64,000 nt of DNA from Paucilactobacillus hokkaidonensis JCM 18461 (GTDB lineage: Bacteria; Bacillota; Bacilli; Lactobacillales; Lactobacillaceae): the NCBI RefSeq assembly GCF_000829395.1, contig NZ_AP014680.1, forward strand, positions 2,108,001-2,172,000, read 5' to 3'. Every line of letters starts with the position of its first letter. The first letter of the stretch is position 1. Position numbers and translations under genes: made by a program. Shown here in pieces: positions 7,784-16,314 of this stretch. The notes beneath the pieces were generated by a model. The model was not told the origin of the DNA and ran no database searches. It saw only the letters and a list, made by a program, of their open reading frames with translations.

Positions 7784-9811
7784 TTAGTCATTTCCATATT
7801 TTTCCTTAAGCTGTTTAAATATTGCTACAAACTTTGATTGTCGGCGATAAAAAACAGGGATTTCACCCAATGGTGCCTCAATTAAATGTTGGCCTTGACC
7901 AAATGCTTGACCACTCCATAGATGAATCCACTTGTCATCTGGTAAATAAACGGTCCATCGCTTTTGGTCGGCCTTATACACCGGTGCGACTAATAAATCA
8001 GACCCAAATAAATATTCATACTGAATATCATAGGTTTGCGGATCATCTTCATAATGCATGAACAATGGTCGCTGAACTGGCAACCCATCCTCATGATTTT
8101 CTTTGACAATTGCTTTTCGATATGGTGTTAAATCAACAAAGATTTGACTACAGCGCGCAAAATGATCTATCGCTTCGTCATCGTCATATACCTGAAAATT
8201 ATCATCCGGACGATTACCTTCGTGTGTCCGCATAAATGGTAAAAAACTACCCATTTCAGCCCAGCGCATAAATAATTCTTTCGAACGAATATTACCGTAC
8301 AAACTGGTATAGCCACCAATATCACTGTGGCTAAGTCCAAAGCCAGACATCCCGACCGATAGCGCAGCGGGAATTGTGGCTGCCAATCCGTCATCTAAGC
8401 TCCAATTAACACTTTGATCACCAGCCCATAATAACGGTGTATACTTTTGAACTCCCGCAGTACCAGCGCGCATAAAGTAAACTATTTCCCCGTCCTTTTT
8501 TGCTTCATGAACGGCTTCATAATTACATTTAGCCCACAGTAATGGCCACTTATTATGCATTTCCATTGGATCAGAATGATCAAACAACACAACATCGGTC
8601 GGCAAATACTCACCAAAATCGGCCATCCAGCCTGTAATTCCTTGATCAATCAGATTAGTTTTAATCACCGTTTTAAACCATTCAAATGCAGCTGGATTCG
8701 TAAAATCAACGACACCACATTCAAATTCACCAAAATCAACTAAATAAACTTCGCCAAGATTGTTTTTGGCAAAATAATGATGACCAGCTGCTTGTTTGAA
8801 CATTTCTGTGTCATTAGCAACATATGGATTGATATATGCTAAAAATTTTAATCCTTGTTGATTCCACGTTTTGATTTGCTCATGTAATTGGGGATACAAC
8901 GTCGGATCAGCTTGCCAATGCCACATTAAACGTTTACCAAAACTAGTCAACCGGACACCCTGCCAATCTTGACCCCAAAATCCCGCTAATTTAACATCTC
9001 TTGCAAGCAGTCGTTTCGTAATTTTTACAACCCGGTCAGTTCCACCCTGTACTCCTAAGACAACACCATTGTTAGTCCAATCCGGTAAGACTGGTTGGCG
9101 TCCCAACAATTCAGTTAGCCTTTTGGTTAGATCAACAAATGTTGTTGCAGTTTCAAAAGTTAGCGTTTTAGGAATCCCCCAAAACTGTAATTCATGATAT
9201 TGGGCGTCTGAAAAATCAAAATCTGCGTATAAAAATGAATCAACATGGCAATAATACTTTTGGCTAGAAATAAAGGTTGTTTGAGGAAAATTGGTATTAT
9301 AGTAATCACCACCGGCATGATCCAGATCAGCGATTTGCGTAGTCTGCATGCGCTTGTTGCGGCCAACACCGGGCTCAGAAGTCCACAGCGGGAAATGGCG
9401 ACCACGTAAATTAAAGTATGACAATTGTTCCCCGCATCCATAGATTTTTTCATCAGTAATTGCGGCCAATCGGATCCAAAATCGATTCCAGTCCGACTTT
9501 AGTAAATCAAACGTTAGATTTAATCTTTGGGATTGATCTAATTTAGCTGTTAATTTTAAGTACTGCTCCGTTTCAAAACTAAATGTCAGCTCAACTTTTG
9601 CCTCAGTTACATCTGTTTGACTGATAAATAAGGGAACTTTATCTGTCAGTTGATCGTTAATGTCAAAATTACCACGGTACATGTCGATTTTGGCATTTCC
9701 ACGTCCTAGAAATAAAATTGGCGAGGCCTTCTGTTGCATAAAAATCAAATGATCATTATACGTTAATCGCCCATCATGGTACGTTAATATTTCTTTTACA
9801 GTCGGTTTCAT
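7784..9811 (-). CDS. yihQ: Glycoside hydrolase family 31 sulfoquinovosidase (YihQ-type)
   Basis: 675 residues from the ATG at 9811, chosen over 9847 because GGAG precedes it and the N-terminus (through KIDMYRGNFDIND) then aligns with E. coli YihQ. Every residue known to define YihQ is present at a constant offset of seven: sulfonate-binding Arg294 and Trp297 (motif KRLMW), Tyr501 (DIGGYT), nucleophile Asp398 (WMADFGEYLP) and acid/base Asp465 (WAGDQSV). General GH31 alpha-glucosidases and alpha-xylosidases lack the KRxMW sulfonate clamp. The enzyme should release sulfoquinovose from sulfoquinovosyl glycerol or the plant sulfolipid SQDG. No signal peptide, so it works in the cytoplasm after uptake. 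First gene of its operon. Confidence 0.9.
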   Translation of the reverse strand: MKPTVKEILTYHDGRLTYNDHLIFMQQKASPILFLGRGNAKIDMYRGNFDINDQLTDKVPLFISQTDVTEAKVELTFSFETEQYLKLTAKLDQSQRLNLTFDLLKSDWNRFWIRLAAITDEKIYGCGEQLSYFNLRGRHFPLWTSEPGVGRNKRMQTTQIADLDHAGGDYYNTNFPQTTFISSQKYYCHVDSFLYADFDFSDAQYHELQFWGIPKTLTFETATTFVDLTKRLTELLGRQPVLPDWTNNGVVLGVQGGTDRVVKITKRLLARDVKLAGFWGQDWQGVRLTSFGKRLMWHWQADPTLYPQLHEQIKTWNQQGLKFLAYINPYVANDTEMFKQAAGHHYFAKNNLGEVYLVDFGEFECGVVDFTNPAAFEWFKTVIKTNLIDQGITGWMADFGEYLPTDVVLFDHSDPMEMHNKWPLLWAKCNYEAVHEAKKDGEIVYFMRAGTAGVQKYTPLLWAGDQSVNWSLDDGLAATIPAALSVGMSGFGLSHSDIGGYTSLYGNIRSKELFMRWAEMGSFLPFMRTHEGNRPDDNFQVYDDDEAIDHFARCSQIFVDLTPYRKAIVKENHEDGLPVQRPLFMHYEDDPQTYDIQYEYLFGSDLLVAPVYKADQKRWTVYLPDDKWIHLWSGQAFGQGQHLIEAPLGEIPVFYRRQSKFVAIFKQLKEKYGND

Positions 9812-9980
9812 CTCAATCACACTCCATTTCATAATTTCATTGAACACAACGTTACGTGATAAGTACGAACTGCTAGTGGCTGAAGTATAAAAAAAGATTG
9901 ATCATTGTTTTAAGAATTAATTATTACTGCTAATAGTGTGTGAATTGAACTGCATTCCAATTTAGTCGCCAGTATCTTAC

Positions 9981-10026
9981 AAAAAAATCACCATAGCTCC
10001 ATTAATTGGAGTTATAGTGATTTTTA
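9981..10026 (-). terminator. Terminator downstream of the Tag-like gene
   Basis: A long interrupted stem (AATCACCATAGCTCCA with TGGAGTTATAGTGATT) with A-run before and T-run after. It separates the Tag-like gene from the sulfoquinovose operon on the minus strand and could work in both directions. Confidence 0.8.
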
Positions 10027-10049
10027 TTTCTGTTAAGTTATTGAGTTAA

Positions 10050-10568
10050 TTATTTTTCCATTCGTTGAATGATTCCAGCCGCCAGCAATAATAACTGGAC
10101 TGTGGTTGGCCCCACAAACTTGAATCCACGTTTCTTCATGTCCTTAGCTACCAATGTTCCCAGACTGGATTGCTGGTTTAGTGGTGCATCAGGTTCAATA
10201 TTCATAATCCAAACCTGTTGATTGGTGAAATGCCACAAATAGTCATTGAAATCATTAAATTCAGGTGCCAACTTGATAATTGCCCGACTGTTACTGACAA
10301 TCGCGCGAATTTTACGTGGATTTTTGATCATCGCTGGTTGTTGCATCATTGCCTCAAATTCGGGCTCATCAAAACCAGCCACTATTCGGTAGTCAAAATT
10401 TGCAAATACCTGTCTAAAAATCGGAATTTTACCTGCTGCTACCCGCCAACTAAGTCCTGCTTGAAATACCGCCACAACCAATAGCTCAAACAAAACCCGA
10501 TTATCATGAGTTTCATGGCCAAACAGCTGATGATATTCATTAGTACCATTGCTTGAATCAAGTTGCAT
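10050..10568 (-). CDS. DNA-3-methyladenine glycosylase I (Tag)-like protein, degenerate
   Basis: 172 residues. The Tag core is clear (FQAGLSW, then KNPRKIRAIVSN, and KKRGFKFVGPTT near the C-terminus). It differs from functional Tag in three ways: it lacks the N-terminal Cys and His zinc ligands (starting MQLDSSNG), it ends before the C-terminal His-x3-Cys zinc ligands, and the Glu two residues before the QQAGLSW segment of E. coli Tag is replaced (VAVFQAGLSW). A helix-hairpin-helix-like DNA glycosylase fold is likely retained. It may bind DNA with altered or no excision activity. It follows trpA on the same strand but after a gap of about 90 bp. Confidence 0.75.
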   Translation of the reverse strand: MQLDSSNGTNEYHQLFGHETHDNRVLFELLVVAVFQAGLSWRVAAGKIPIFRQVFANFDYRIVAGFDEPEFEAMMQQPAMIKNPRKIRAIVSNSRAIIKLAPEFNDFNDYLWHFTNQQVWIMNIEPDAPLNQQSSLGTLVAKDMKKRGFKFVGPTTVQLLLLAAGIIQRMEK

Positions 10569-10657
10569 TTTTGTTACTCACTTTCTAACATCGATTACTT
10601 TAATTTATTAATTATTTCATCTAACAGCTTAATTCAAACAACGAGTTTTTGCTACCT

Positions 10658-11434
10658 CTATTTAACCTGTGCTAACCCTTTCATTTCCTGTACATATTTG
10701 GTAATCGCTTCGGTAGCAGAATCTGGATGTTCTTCAATTAGCTTCACAATTCCAGACCCCACAATCGCACCATCTGCAATTTGGTTCATCCGTTGCACCT
10801 GTTCTGGCGTATGGATGCCAAACCCAACTGCAACGGGAGTATCCGTCACTGCTTTGATTTGTGCAATCGTGGCAGATAAATCTTTCGCAACCTTATCACG
10901 CATCCCCGTGACACCTAACGACGAAACTAAGTAAATAAATCCCTGACTACCTGTTACGATTTTGGCTACTCGTTCACCAGATGTTGGTGCAACCAGCGGA
11001 ATCACTGCAACACCATGGTTTTGCGCGATTGACAATAATTCACCGCGTTCTTCCACTGGTAAATCTGGAATGACAGTCCCGCTCACATCCAGCTCTTCAC
11101 AACGCTGATAGAATCGCTCATAGCCATAATCAAAGATTTTATTGGCATATGATAAGAACACTAGCGGAACATCGGTTTGTTCTCTAATTGTAGCAACCAT
11201 TGCAAAAATTTTATCGGTTGTAATGCCAGCTGCAAAGGCCCGTAGATCGGCGGCCTGAATTACTGGTCCATCTGCGACCGGATCGCTAAATGGAATCCCG
11301 AGTTCAACAATATCGGCACCAGCATTGGCCATTGCCACTACGTATTCAACACTTTTTTCAACTGATGGATCACCAGCAACGGTAAAACCAATAAATGTAT
11401 TCTGATTATTAAATGCTTCTTTTAAATTAGTCAT
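10658..11434 (-). CDS. trpA: Tryptophan synthase alpha chain
   Basis: 258 residues from [11 protein letters not shown]-barrel alpha subunit cleaving indole-glycerol phosphate to indole and glyceraldehyde-3-phosphate. Catalytic acids are in [10 protein letters not shown] (Glu and Asp regions), and the phosphate-binding GFGIHTPEQ loop is present. Its start overlaps the trpB stop by eight bases, as expected for translational coupling of the alpha2beta2 complex. Last gene of trpDCFBA. A longer frame upstream is overlap with trpB and was not used as the start. Confidence 0.96.
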   Translation of the reverse strand: MTNLKEAFNNQNTFIGFTVAGDPSVEKSVEYVVAMANAGADIVELGIPFSDPVADGPVIQAADLRAFAAGITTDKIFAMVATIREQTDVPLVFLSYANKIFDYGYERFYQRCEELDVSGTVIPDLPVEERGELLSIAQNHGVAVIPLVAPTSGERVAKIVTGSQGFIYLVSSLGVTGMRDKVAKDLSATIAQIKAVTDTPVAVGFGIHTPEQVQRMNQIADGAIVGSGIVKLIEEHPDSATEAITKYVQEMKGLAQVK

Positions 11435-12635
11435 GTAGGTCAACTCCTCGGTAGCGGGCAATCGCAGCAACATCTTTGTCACCACGCCCTGATAGATTGC
11501 AGACAATAATTTGATCTTTGTTCATTGTAGGTGCCAACTTTTGCACGTAGGCCACCGCATGGGAACTCTCAATGGCAGCGATAATACCTTCTGTTTTAGC
11601 AATATATTCAAACGCATCGACGGCTTCATCATCTGTAATGCCAACGTATTGAACTCGTTTAGCGGCTTGCAAAGCTGCATGTTCTGGTCCAATCCCAGGG
11701 TAGTCTAATCCAGCTGAAATTGAGTAAACAGGGGCAATATCGCCATCATCATCCTGACAGAATAGTGATTTCATCCCATGAAAAATTCCAACGCGCCCAG
11801 TTTCCAAGGTAGCCGCCGTTTGATCTGTATGAATTCCTTTACCGGCTGCCTCACAACCAATTAATTTAACACTTGGGTCATTGATGAAATGATAAAAGGC
11901 ACCAATTGCATTGCTACCTCCACCAACGCAAGCCACCACAGCATCTGGTAATTTACCGGTTTCCTTCAATAATTGTGCTTTAATTTCCTTGCTGATTACT
12001 GACTGAAAATCACGCACCATTGTTGGAAATGGATGGGGACCCATCGTTGATCCAATCACATAATGAGTATCGTCCATCCGTCGAGTCCACTCTTGCATGG
12101 CCGCATTAACGGCATCTTTGAGTGTTCCAGTACCCGTACTAATTGCGTGAACCTTCGCACCTAATAATTCCATCCGGTACACATTAAGTGCTTGGCGTTC
12201 AGTATCCAATTTACCCATGAAGATCTCACATTCCATCCCCATTAATGCAGCAACAGTAGCCGTAGCCACACCATGTTTTCCGGCACCAGTTTCTGCAATA
12301 ACGCGGGTCTTGCCCATTCTTTTTGCTAACAAAATTTGGCCAAGTACATTGTTAATTTTATGTGACCCGGTATGATTTAAGTCCTCGCGTTTAAAATAGA
12401 TTTGTGCTCCACCAAGGTCAGCACTCATTTTTTTGGCATGATACAACAATGATGGGCGATTAGCATATTTAATGAGTAAATCTTTTAATTCTGCTTTGAA
12501 GTCTGGATCATCTTTATAGTGATTATATGCGGCCGTGAGGCGATCAATTTCAGTCATTAATGTTTCTGGAATGTATTGACCACCATATTCGCCAAAGCGA
12601 CCGGCTTGCTTAGTTTCTGATTTCATTTCTTGCAT
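11427..12635 (-). CDS. trpB: Tryptophan synthase beta chain
   Basis: 402 residues from [10 protein letters not shown], chosen because AGGAGGG lies seven bases upstream; earlier starts fall inside trpF. PLP-dependent enzyme that joins indole with serine. The PLP Lys is in HTGSHKINN, and GGGSNAIG binds the cofactor phosphate. The N-terminal [14 protein letters not shown] is the usual TrpB1 signature. Overlaps trpF by 26 bases. Confidence 0.96.
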   Translation of the reverse strand: MQEMKSETKQAGRFGEYGGQYIPETLMTEIDRLTAAYNHYKDDPDFKAELKDLLIKYANRPSLLYHAKKMSADLGGAQIYFKREDLNHTGSHKINNVLGQILLAKRMGKTRVIAETGAGKHGVATATVAALMGMECEIFMGKLDTERQALNVYRMELLGAKVHAISTGTGTLKDAVNAAMQEWTRRMDDTHYVIGSTMGPHPFPTMVRDFQSVISKEIKAQLLKETGKLPDAVVACVGGGSNAIGAFYHFINDPSVKLIGCEAAGKGIHTDQTAATLETGRVGIFHGMKSLFCQDDDGDIAPVYSISAGLDYPGIGPEHAALQAAKRVQYVGITDDEAVDAFEYIAKTEGIIAAIESSHAVAYVQKLAPTMNKDQIIVCNLSGRGDKDVAAIARYRGVDLHD

Positions 12636-13212
12636 AATGAGCCCTCCTAGTAAATTGAATAATTTTAGTTGCATCCTTGTGACCATCTGTTTCAACCCCA
12701 GAGCTAACATCCACGAAGTCTGGTTTGACTATGGCAATTGCTTGCACAACATTTGCTGGTGTTAATCCACCGGCGAGAAATAATGGTTGCTCTAATTGAT
12801 TAATTCTTTGCCAATCAATCACATTGCCACTTCCTGGTTTTCGTCCGTCATACATAACGTAATCTGGTTTAGTTACTAACTTAGCATCCGTTTGGATTGT
12901 TTGAATCACTTTAGCTCCAGCTTGTTGTAGCTTTGTAATTAACATTTGATTTTGCTGACCATGTAGCTGAACTAACTGAATAATGTCACTTTTTAATAGC
13001 GGTAATACTTGTTCCAATGTTGGATTCACAAAAACCCCAACGGTTTGAATATCTTCATTCATATTTTGTCTTAAAAATAATGCTTGTTTGGCAGTAATTT
13101 GTCGTTTGCTTGGTGCGAAGACGAAACCTGCTAATTCTGGTTTAGCTTCATTTACCGCTACAACATCTGCATTCGTCCTTAATCCGCATATTTTAACTTT
13201 GGTCAACTGCAA
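12610..13212 (-). CDS. trpF: Phosphoribosylanthranilate isomerase
   Basis: 200 residues, single-domain TrpF. The opening KVKICGLR holds the catalytic Cys, and [14 protein letters not shown] near the end holds the phosphate loop. Converts N-(5'-phosphoribosyl)anthranilate to CdRP. Overlaps trpC by 20 bases and trpB by 26, so the whole trpDCFBA block is translationally coupled. Confidence 0.95.
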   Translation of the reverse strand: MQLTKVKICGLRTNADVVAVNEAKPELAGFVFAPSKRQITAKQALFLRQNMNEDIQTVGVFVNPTLEQVLPLLKSDIIQLVQLHGQQNQMLITKLQQAGAKVIQTIQTDAKLVTKPDYVMYDGRKPGSGNVIDWQRINQLEQPLFLAGGLTPANVVQAIAIVKPDFVDVSSGVETDGHKDATKIIQFTRRAHYARNEIRN

Positions 13213-13990
13213 TCGGCTCCTTTAATTGTTGAATTAGCTGTGTCTTGTCAGTTGCCTTCATCAAAGTTTCACCAATCAGTGCCACCGTAATTCCATTTTG
13301 TTGGAGTGTCTGTGTATCCTGTTTGCTTTGCACACCACTCTCAGCAACGAAAATACGATCTGTAGGTACTAACTGACGCAACCTGGCACTGTTATTGAAA
13401 TCAACTGAAAAATCATTTAGATTTCGATTATTAACGCCGATGATTTTAGCGCCGGCTTGTAGGGCATTTTTGATTTCAATCTCATCGTGAGCTTCAACCA
13501 AGGCTGATAACCCTAATTGGTCGGCCAATCGTAAGTATGTTTCCAATTGTTGCGGTGTTAAAATTTTAACAATTAGTAAAATTGCGGACGCACCAGCAAG
13601 TTTGGCTTCATAAATCATGTATTCATCGATAATAAAATCTTTACGAAGGACAGGAATTTTAACTTCATTAGCAATTGCTTTTAAATATTCGATAGATCCT
13701 TGAAAATAATCTGGTTCGGTCAGGACTGAAATTGCGTTGGCACCTGCCTGTTCATATTCTTTTGCAATCTGCAGATAAGGAAAGTGGTCTGCAATTAAGC
13801 CCTTAGAAGGTGAAGCTTTTTTTACTTCTGAAATAATATGCATCGCATTACCAGTTAAAGCCGTTTCAAATGGCCGGTCTGAATTAATTACTAACTGATC
13901 AGTTTGTGCTTTTAATTGTGTAAAAGGTACACGTTCCTTGCTTTTAGCTACCCGTTTAGTGGTGGCTGCGACCAATTGATCTAATATCAT
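13193..13990 (-). CDS. trpC: Indole-3-glycerol phosphate synthase
   Basis: 265 residues, TIM barrel. Conserved blocks [26 protein letters not shown] and GVNNRNL are all present, with catalytic Lys and Glu within them. Closes CdRP to indole-glycerol phosphate. The start codon overlaps the trpD stop (ATGA). Confidence 0.96.
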   Translation of the reverse strand: MILDQLVAATTKRVAKSKERVPFTQLKAQTDQLVINSDRPFETALTGNAMHIISEVKKASPSKGLIADHFPYLQIAKEYEQAGANAISVLTEPDYFQGSIEYLKAIANEVKIPVLRKDFIIDEYMIYEAKLAGASAILLIVKILTPQQLETYLRLADQLGLSALVEAHDEIEIKNALQAGAKIIGVNNRNLNDFSVDFNNSARLRQLVPTDRIFVAESGVQSKQDTQTLQQNGITVALIGETLMKATDKTQLIQQLKEPIAVDQS

Positions 13991-15003
13991 GCCACCGCCT
14001 CCTTAGTAAATTGAACCAATTCAGTTAGTTTTGCTTGCGCGCTGCCATCATCAATAACTTGTTGTGCCAACAAAACTCCTGCTTGCAAACTTAATTCTGG
14101 TTTAGCAATGTGTAAAGCAGCACCCGCATTCAATAAGACAACATCACGTTTAGCATTTGCTTGCCCTGCCAATATATCACGAGTGATTTGAGCATTGTCA
14201 GCAGGTGTGCCACCCACTAAATCAGCTTTAGCACATAGTTCAAAACCAAAATCACGTGGATCAATCGTATATTTGGTCATCTGTCCGTGTCGTAATTCAA
14301 TCACATCCGTGGGCGCACTCATTGATATTTCGTCTAAGCCGTCTTGACCATGAACAATCATTGCATCAGTAACACCCAGTTGGTCTAATACATGCGCCAT
14401 TGGTTCTAGTAAACTCTCATCGTACACTCCTAACAGTTGTTGGGTCGCATGCGCTGGATTTCCTAATGGTCCTAAAACATTGAAAATTGTTCTAATTCCT
14501 AATGTCTTTCGTACCGGAGCAACAAACCGCATTGCCTGATGATATTCCTGTGCAAATAAGAAGCAAACACCGATTTTTTGTAGTAGCTCTTCGCTTTGAT
14601 GTGGCTTCAAATTAATGTTGACGCCTAAAGCTTCCAGTACGTCAGCAGCACCACTTTTAGATGATGCCGCCCGATTACCATGCTTAGCGACCGGAACTCC
14701 AGCAGCTGCAATTACTAATGCTGAGGTAGTGGAAATATTAAATGTATTGGCATGATCGCCGCCTGTCCCGACAATTTCTAATACCTGCTCGTTGGCGTTA
14801 AATGCAGCAGCGTGATCACGCATTGATTTAGCACTTCCGGCAATTTCATCGGCGGTTTCATGTTTCATACTCAAAGCTGTTAAAAATGAAGCAATTTGGA
14901 TATCATTGGTTTCACCATTCATAATTTCGTTCATGACTTGTTGTGCTTGTTCAAAGGTTAAATCCTCGTTGTTAGTTACTTGTTTAATTGCTGTTTCAAT
15001 CAT
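13987..15003 (-). CDS. trpD: Anthranilate phosphoribosyltransferase
   Basis: 338 residues. The glycine-rich PRPP/anthranilate motif [14 protein letters not shown] and the [12 protein letters not shown] loop are intact. First gene of trpDCFBA; its ATG overlaps the stop of a 28-codon short ORF (ATGA), which suggests that trpD translation depends on that ORF. Confidence 0.96.
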   Translation of the reverse strand: MIETAIKQVTNNEDLTFEQAQQVMNEIMNGETNDIQIASFLTALSMKHETADEIAGSAKSMRDHAAAFNANEQVLEIVGTGGDHANTFNISTTSALVIAAAGVPVAKHGNRAASSKSGAADVLEALGVNINLKPHQSEELLQKIGVCFLFAQEYHQAMRFVAPVRKTLGIRTIFNVLGPLGNPAHATQQLLGVYDESLLEPMAHVLDQLGVTDAMIVHGQDGLDEISMSAPTDVIELRHGQMTKYTIDPRDFGFELCAKADLVGGTPADNAQITRDILAGQANAKRDVVLLNAGAALHIAKPELSLQAGVLLAQQVIDDGSAQAKLTELVQFTKEAVA

Positions 15004-15086
15004 GTTAAATTCCTCATTTCAATTTTTAGTTTAGTAGTTTGCGCGCAATTCAATTCTGATTTTTGCCATCGTTTTTGTGTTTTCAT
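15000..15086 (-). CDS. 28-residue short ORF coupled to trpD (leader peptide candidate)
   Basis: ATG at 15086 has a strong GGAGG eight bases upstream, placed just after the T-box terminator. It encodes MKTQKRWQ followed by 20 polar residues and stops at TGA overlapping the trpD ATG. A related start, MKAQKRWQ, follows the second trp leader. One Trp codon is present at position 7. The conservation of start, ribosome-binding site and first eight residues suggests it is translated; it may couple ribosome entry to trpD or be a relic of the duplication. I do not recognise it as a known family. Confidence 0.55.
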   Translation of the reverse strand: MKTQKRWQKSELNCAQTTKLKIEMRNLT

Positions 15087-15118
15087 AATAGATTCCTCCA
15101 AATTTGTGTAAATAAAAA

Positions 15119-15156
15119 ATCCGTCCACATAACGATTGATCGTTACAAGGACGGAT
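15119..15156 (-). terminator. T-box-controlled terminator of the trpD leader
   Basis: ATCCGTCC and GGACGGAT arms with an inner TAACGAT / ATCGTTA extension, then a T-run on the minus strand. It overlaps the 3' half of the T-box antiterminator, so uncharged tRNA-Trp should prevent it from forming. Confidence 0.9.
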
Positions 15157-15187
15157 TCTGATTTCCGCGGTACCACCTTTATTTGAA

Positions 15188-15310
15188 GAGTGTGAGCCAA
15201 GCTGTCCAGCTTCCGTGGGCTAACTGTGAAAGTTAAATGATGGGCGTTTCTTTGCCCATCGTTTAATTTTTGCAGTTAGCCGTTAGGAAGCTAGCTTGGC
15301 GAACACGTTT
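15188..15310. repeat. Long-hairpin repeat element R3 (inside trpD T-box leader)
   Basis: GAGTGTGAGC at one end, GCGAACACGTTT at the other; type-A core with GGGCTAACTG / CAGTTAGCC arms and an inner stem around GATGGGC / GCCCATC. Near-identical to R5 through duplication of the leader. Confidence 0.85.
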
Positions 15311-15431
15311 AATCCACGCGTTTACTTTCACACTCGTTCACTCTTAATTCAGGATGCTAACACATCCCTGGCAATTGACGTCTGCCTGACGTAACGAAAT
15401 ACTTGGAATGCTTTTACATGCTCTATTGCTA

Positions 15432-15550
15432 GAACGTGTTCCGAAAGGCAGATCCCTGCGCTTAGCCCAATTTAATCAATGATCCCAGGCTCGGGGATCA
15501 TTGATTAAATCATGCTAATGCTCAGGATCTAACCGCCTTTCTACACACTC
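15432..15550. repeat. Long-hairpin repeat element R4 (inside trpD T-box leader)
   Basis: Starts GAACGTGTTCCG and ends CTACACACTC; type-B core (CCTGCGCTTAGCCCAA on the left, GCTAATGCTCAGGATC on the right) around an ATTTAATCAATGATCC / GGATCATTGATTAAAT stem. Confidence 0.85.
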
Positions 15551-15685
15551 CGTTCATCGTTCCCTCAGTGGTCCATTTAATAGTCTGCGTTTGGTTGAAC
15601 TCTCAGCTTTGTCAACTCTCTGTACAGGCACGGCTATCTTGATCTCCACTTCATCTGTTTGTGGACGAATTATTTAATTAAAATT

Positions 15686-15714
15686 AGATTAAAACTTTAT
15701 GAGACGTTTGTCAA
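15686..15714 (-). promoter_or_regulatory. Promoter of the trpD leader, inside the 3' end of trpG
   Basis: TTGACA (15709-15714) and TAATCT (15686-15691) with a 17-nt spacer on the minus strand. The -35 box lies in the last codons of trpG. The corresponding pair before trpE is TTGACT-17-TAATCT, so the promoter was duplicated with the leader. Confidence 0.7.
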
Positions 15715-16314
15715 CCTTTTTTCTTGTGGAATTTTTATATTAAGAAAATTTTGAACCAACTGACGACCAAAATTATTGTCGGTCATGATTGATTCAGGAT
15801 GAAACTGGACCCCATAAATCCCTAACTGCCGTTGAGATAGTGCCATAATATCTCCGTCACTTGAATGCGCCGTGACACATAACTCATTCGGCACTAAATT
15901 TTGATCAACCACCAATGAATGATAACGAGCTGCATTAACCACGCGGGGGCAATCCTTGAAAAGCGGATCTGTATTATCCAGTGTCATCTGATCGATTTTT
16001 CCATGCATCAAGCGCCGTGCATATGTTAATTGCCCGCCAAATGTCTCGCAGATTACCTCTAACCCCATGCAAACTCCTAAGATAGGGATCTTACCCGCAA
16101 AATAACGTGCTGCTTCTAAACTAATTCCTGCATCTTCAGGCCGACCAGGTCCTGGTGATAGGATCAATCCAGTGGGCTCTAATTCAATCAACTTCGCCAA
16201 ACTAATTTCATCATTTTTCACAACCATCAAATCGTTGTCAAACGCACCCACCAATTGATACAGGTTATACGTAAAACTATCATAATTATCAATCAATACT
16301 CTCATTTTGGTCAC
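15697..16314 (-). CDS. trpG: Anthranilate synthase glutamine amidotransferase subunit
   Basis: 205 residues, class I amidotransferase. The nucleophile Cys is in PILGVCMGLE and the His-Glu pair in GVQFHPESIMT. It supplies ammonia to TrpE. Overlaps trpE by 26 bases. Could also serve PabA in folate synthesis, but the linkage to trpE points to tryptophan. Confidence 0.95.
   Translation of the reverse strand: MTKMRVLIDNYDSFTYNLYQLVGAFDNDLMVVKNDEISLAKLIELEPTGLILSPGPGRPEDAGISLEAARYFAGKIPILGVCMGLEVICETFGGQLTYARRLMHGKIDQMTLDNTDPLFKDCPRVVNAARYHSLVVDQNLVPNELCVTAHSSDGDIMALSQRQLGIYGVQFHPESIMTDNNFGRQLVQNFLNIKIPQEKRLTNVS

Larger units (their letters stand above)
15119..15680 (-). ncRNA. Tryptophan T-box riboswitch, leader of trpDCFBA (with two inserted hairpins)
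   Basis: On the minus strand: stem I begins near 15650 (AGTGG pairing with CCACT), an AGAGAG-type bulge follows, and the specifier codon UGG (Trp) is at 15573-15575 in AAATGGACC. The T-box sequence GGTGGTACCGCGG is at 15165-15177, then the terminator. The leader is about 560 nt, more than twice the usual size, because two long-hairpin elements lie between stem I and the antiterminator. Almost identical to the leader of trpEG at 17849-18400. Confidence 0.9.

Noticed and set aside
6280-9811. Ordinary alpha-glucosidase/xylosidase plus succinate-semialdehyde dehydrogenase
   Set aside because: The KRLMW sulfonate clamp and DIGGYT tyrosine at YihQ positions, with a transaldolase and DUF4867 gene downstream, fit sulfoquinovose use better.
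15000-15200. A 66-residue protein ending at trpD
   Set aside because: Its first part runs backwards through the T-box and terminator hairpin. Only the last 28 codons have a ribosome-binding site, so they are listed as the short ORF instead.
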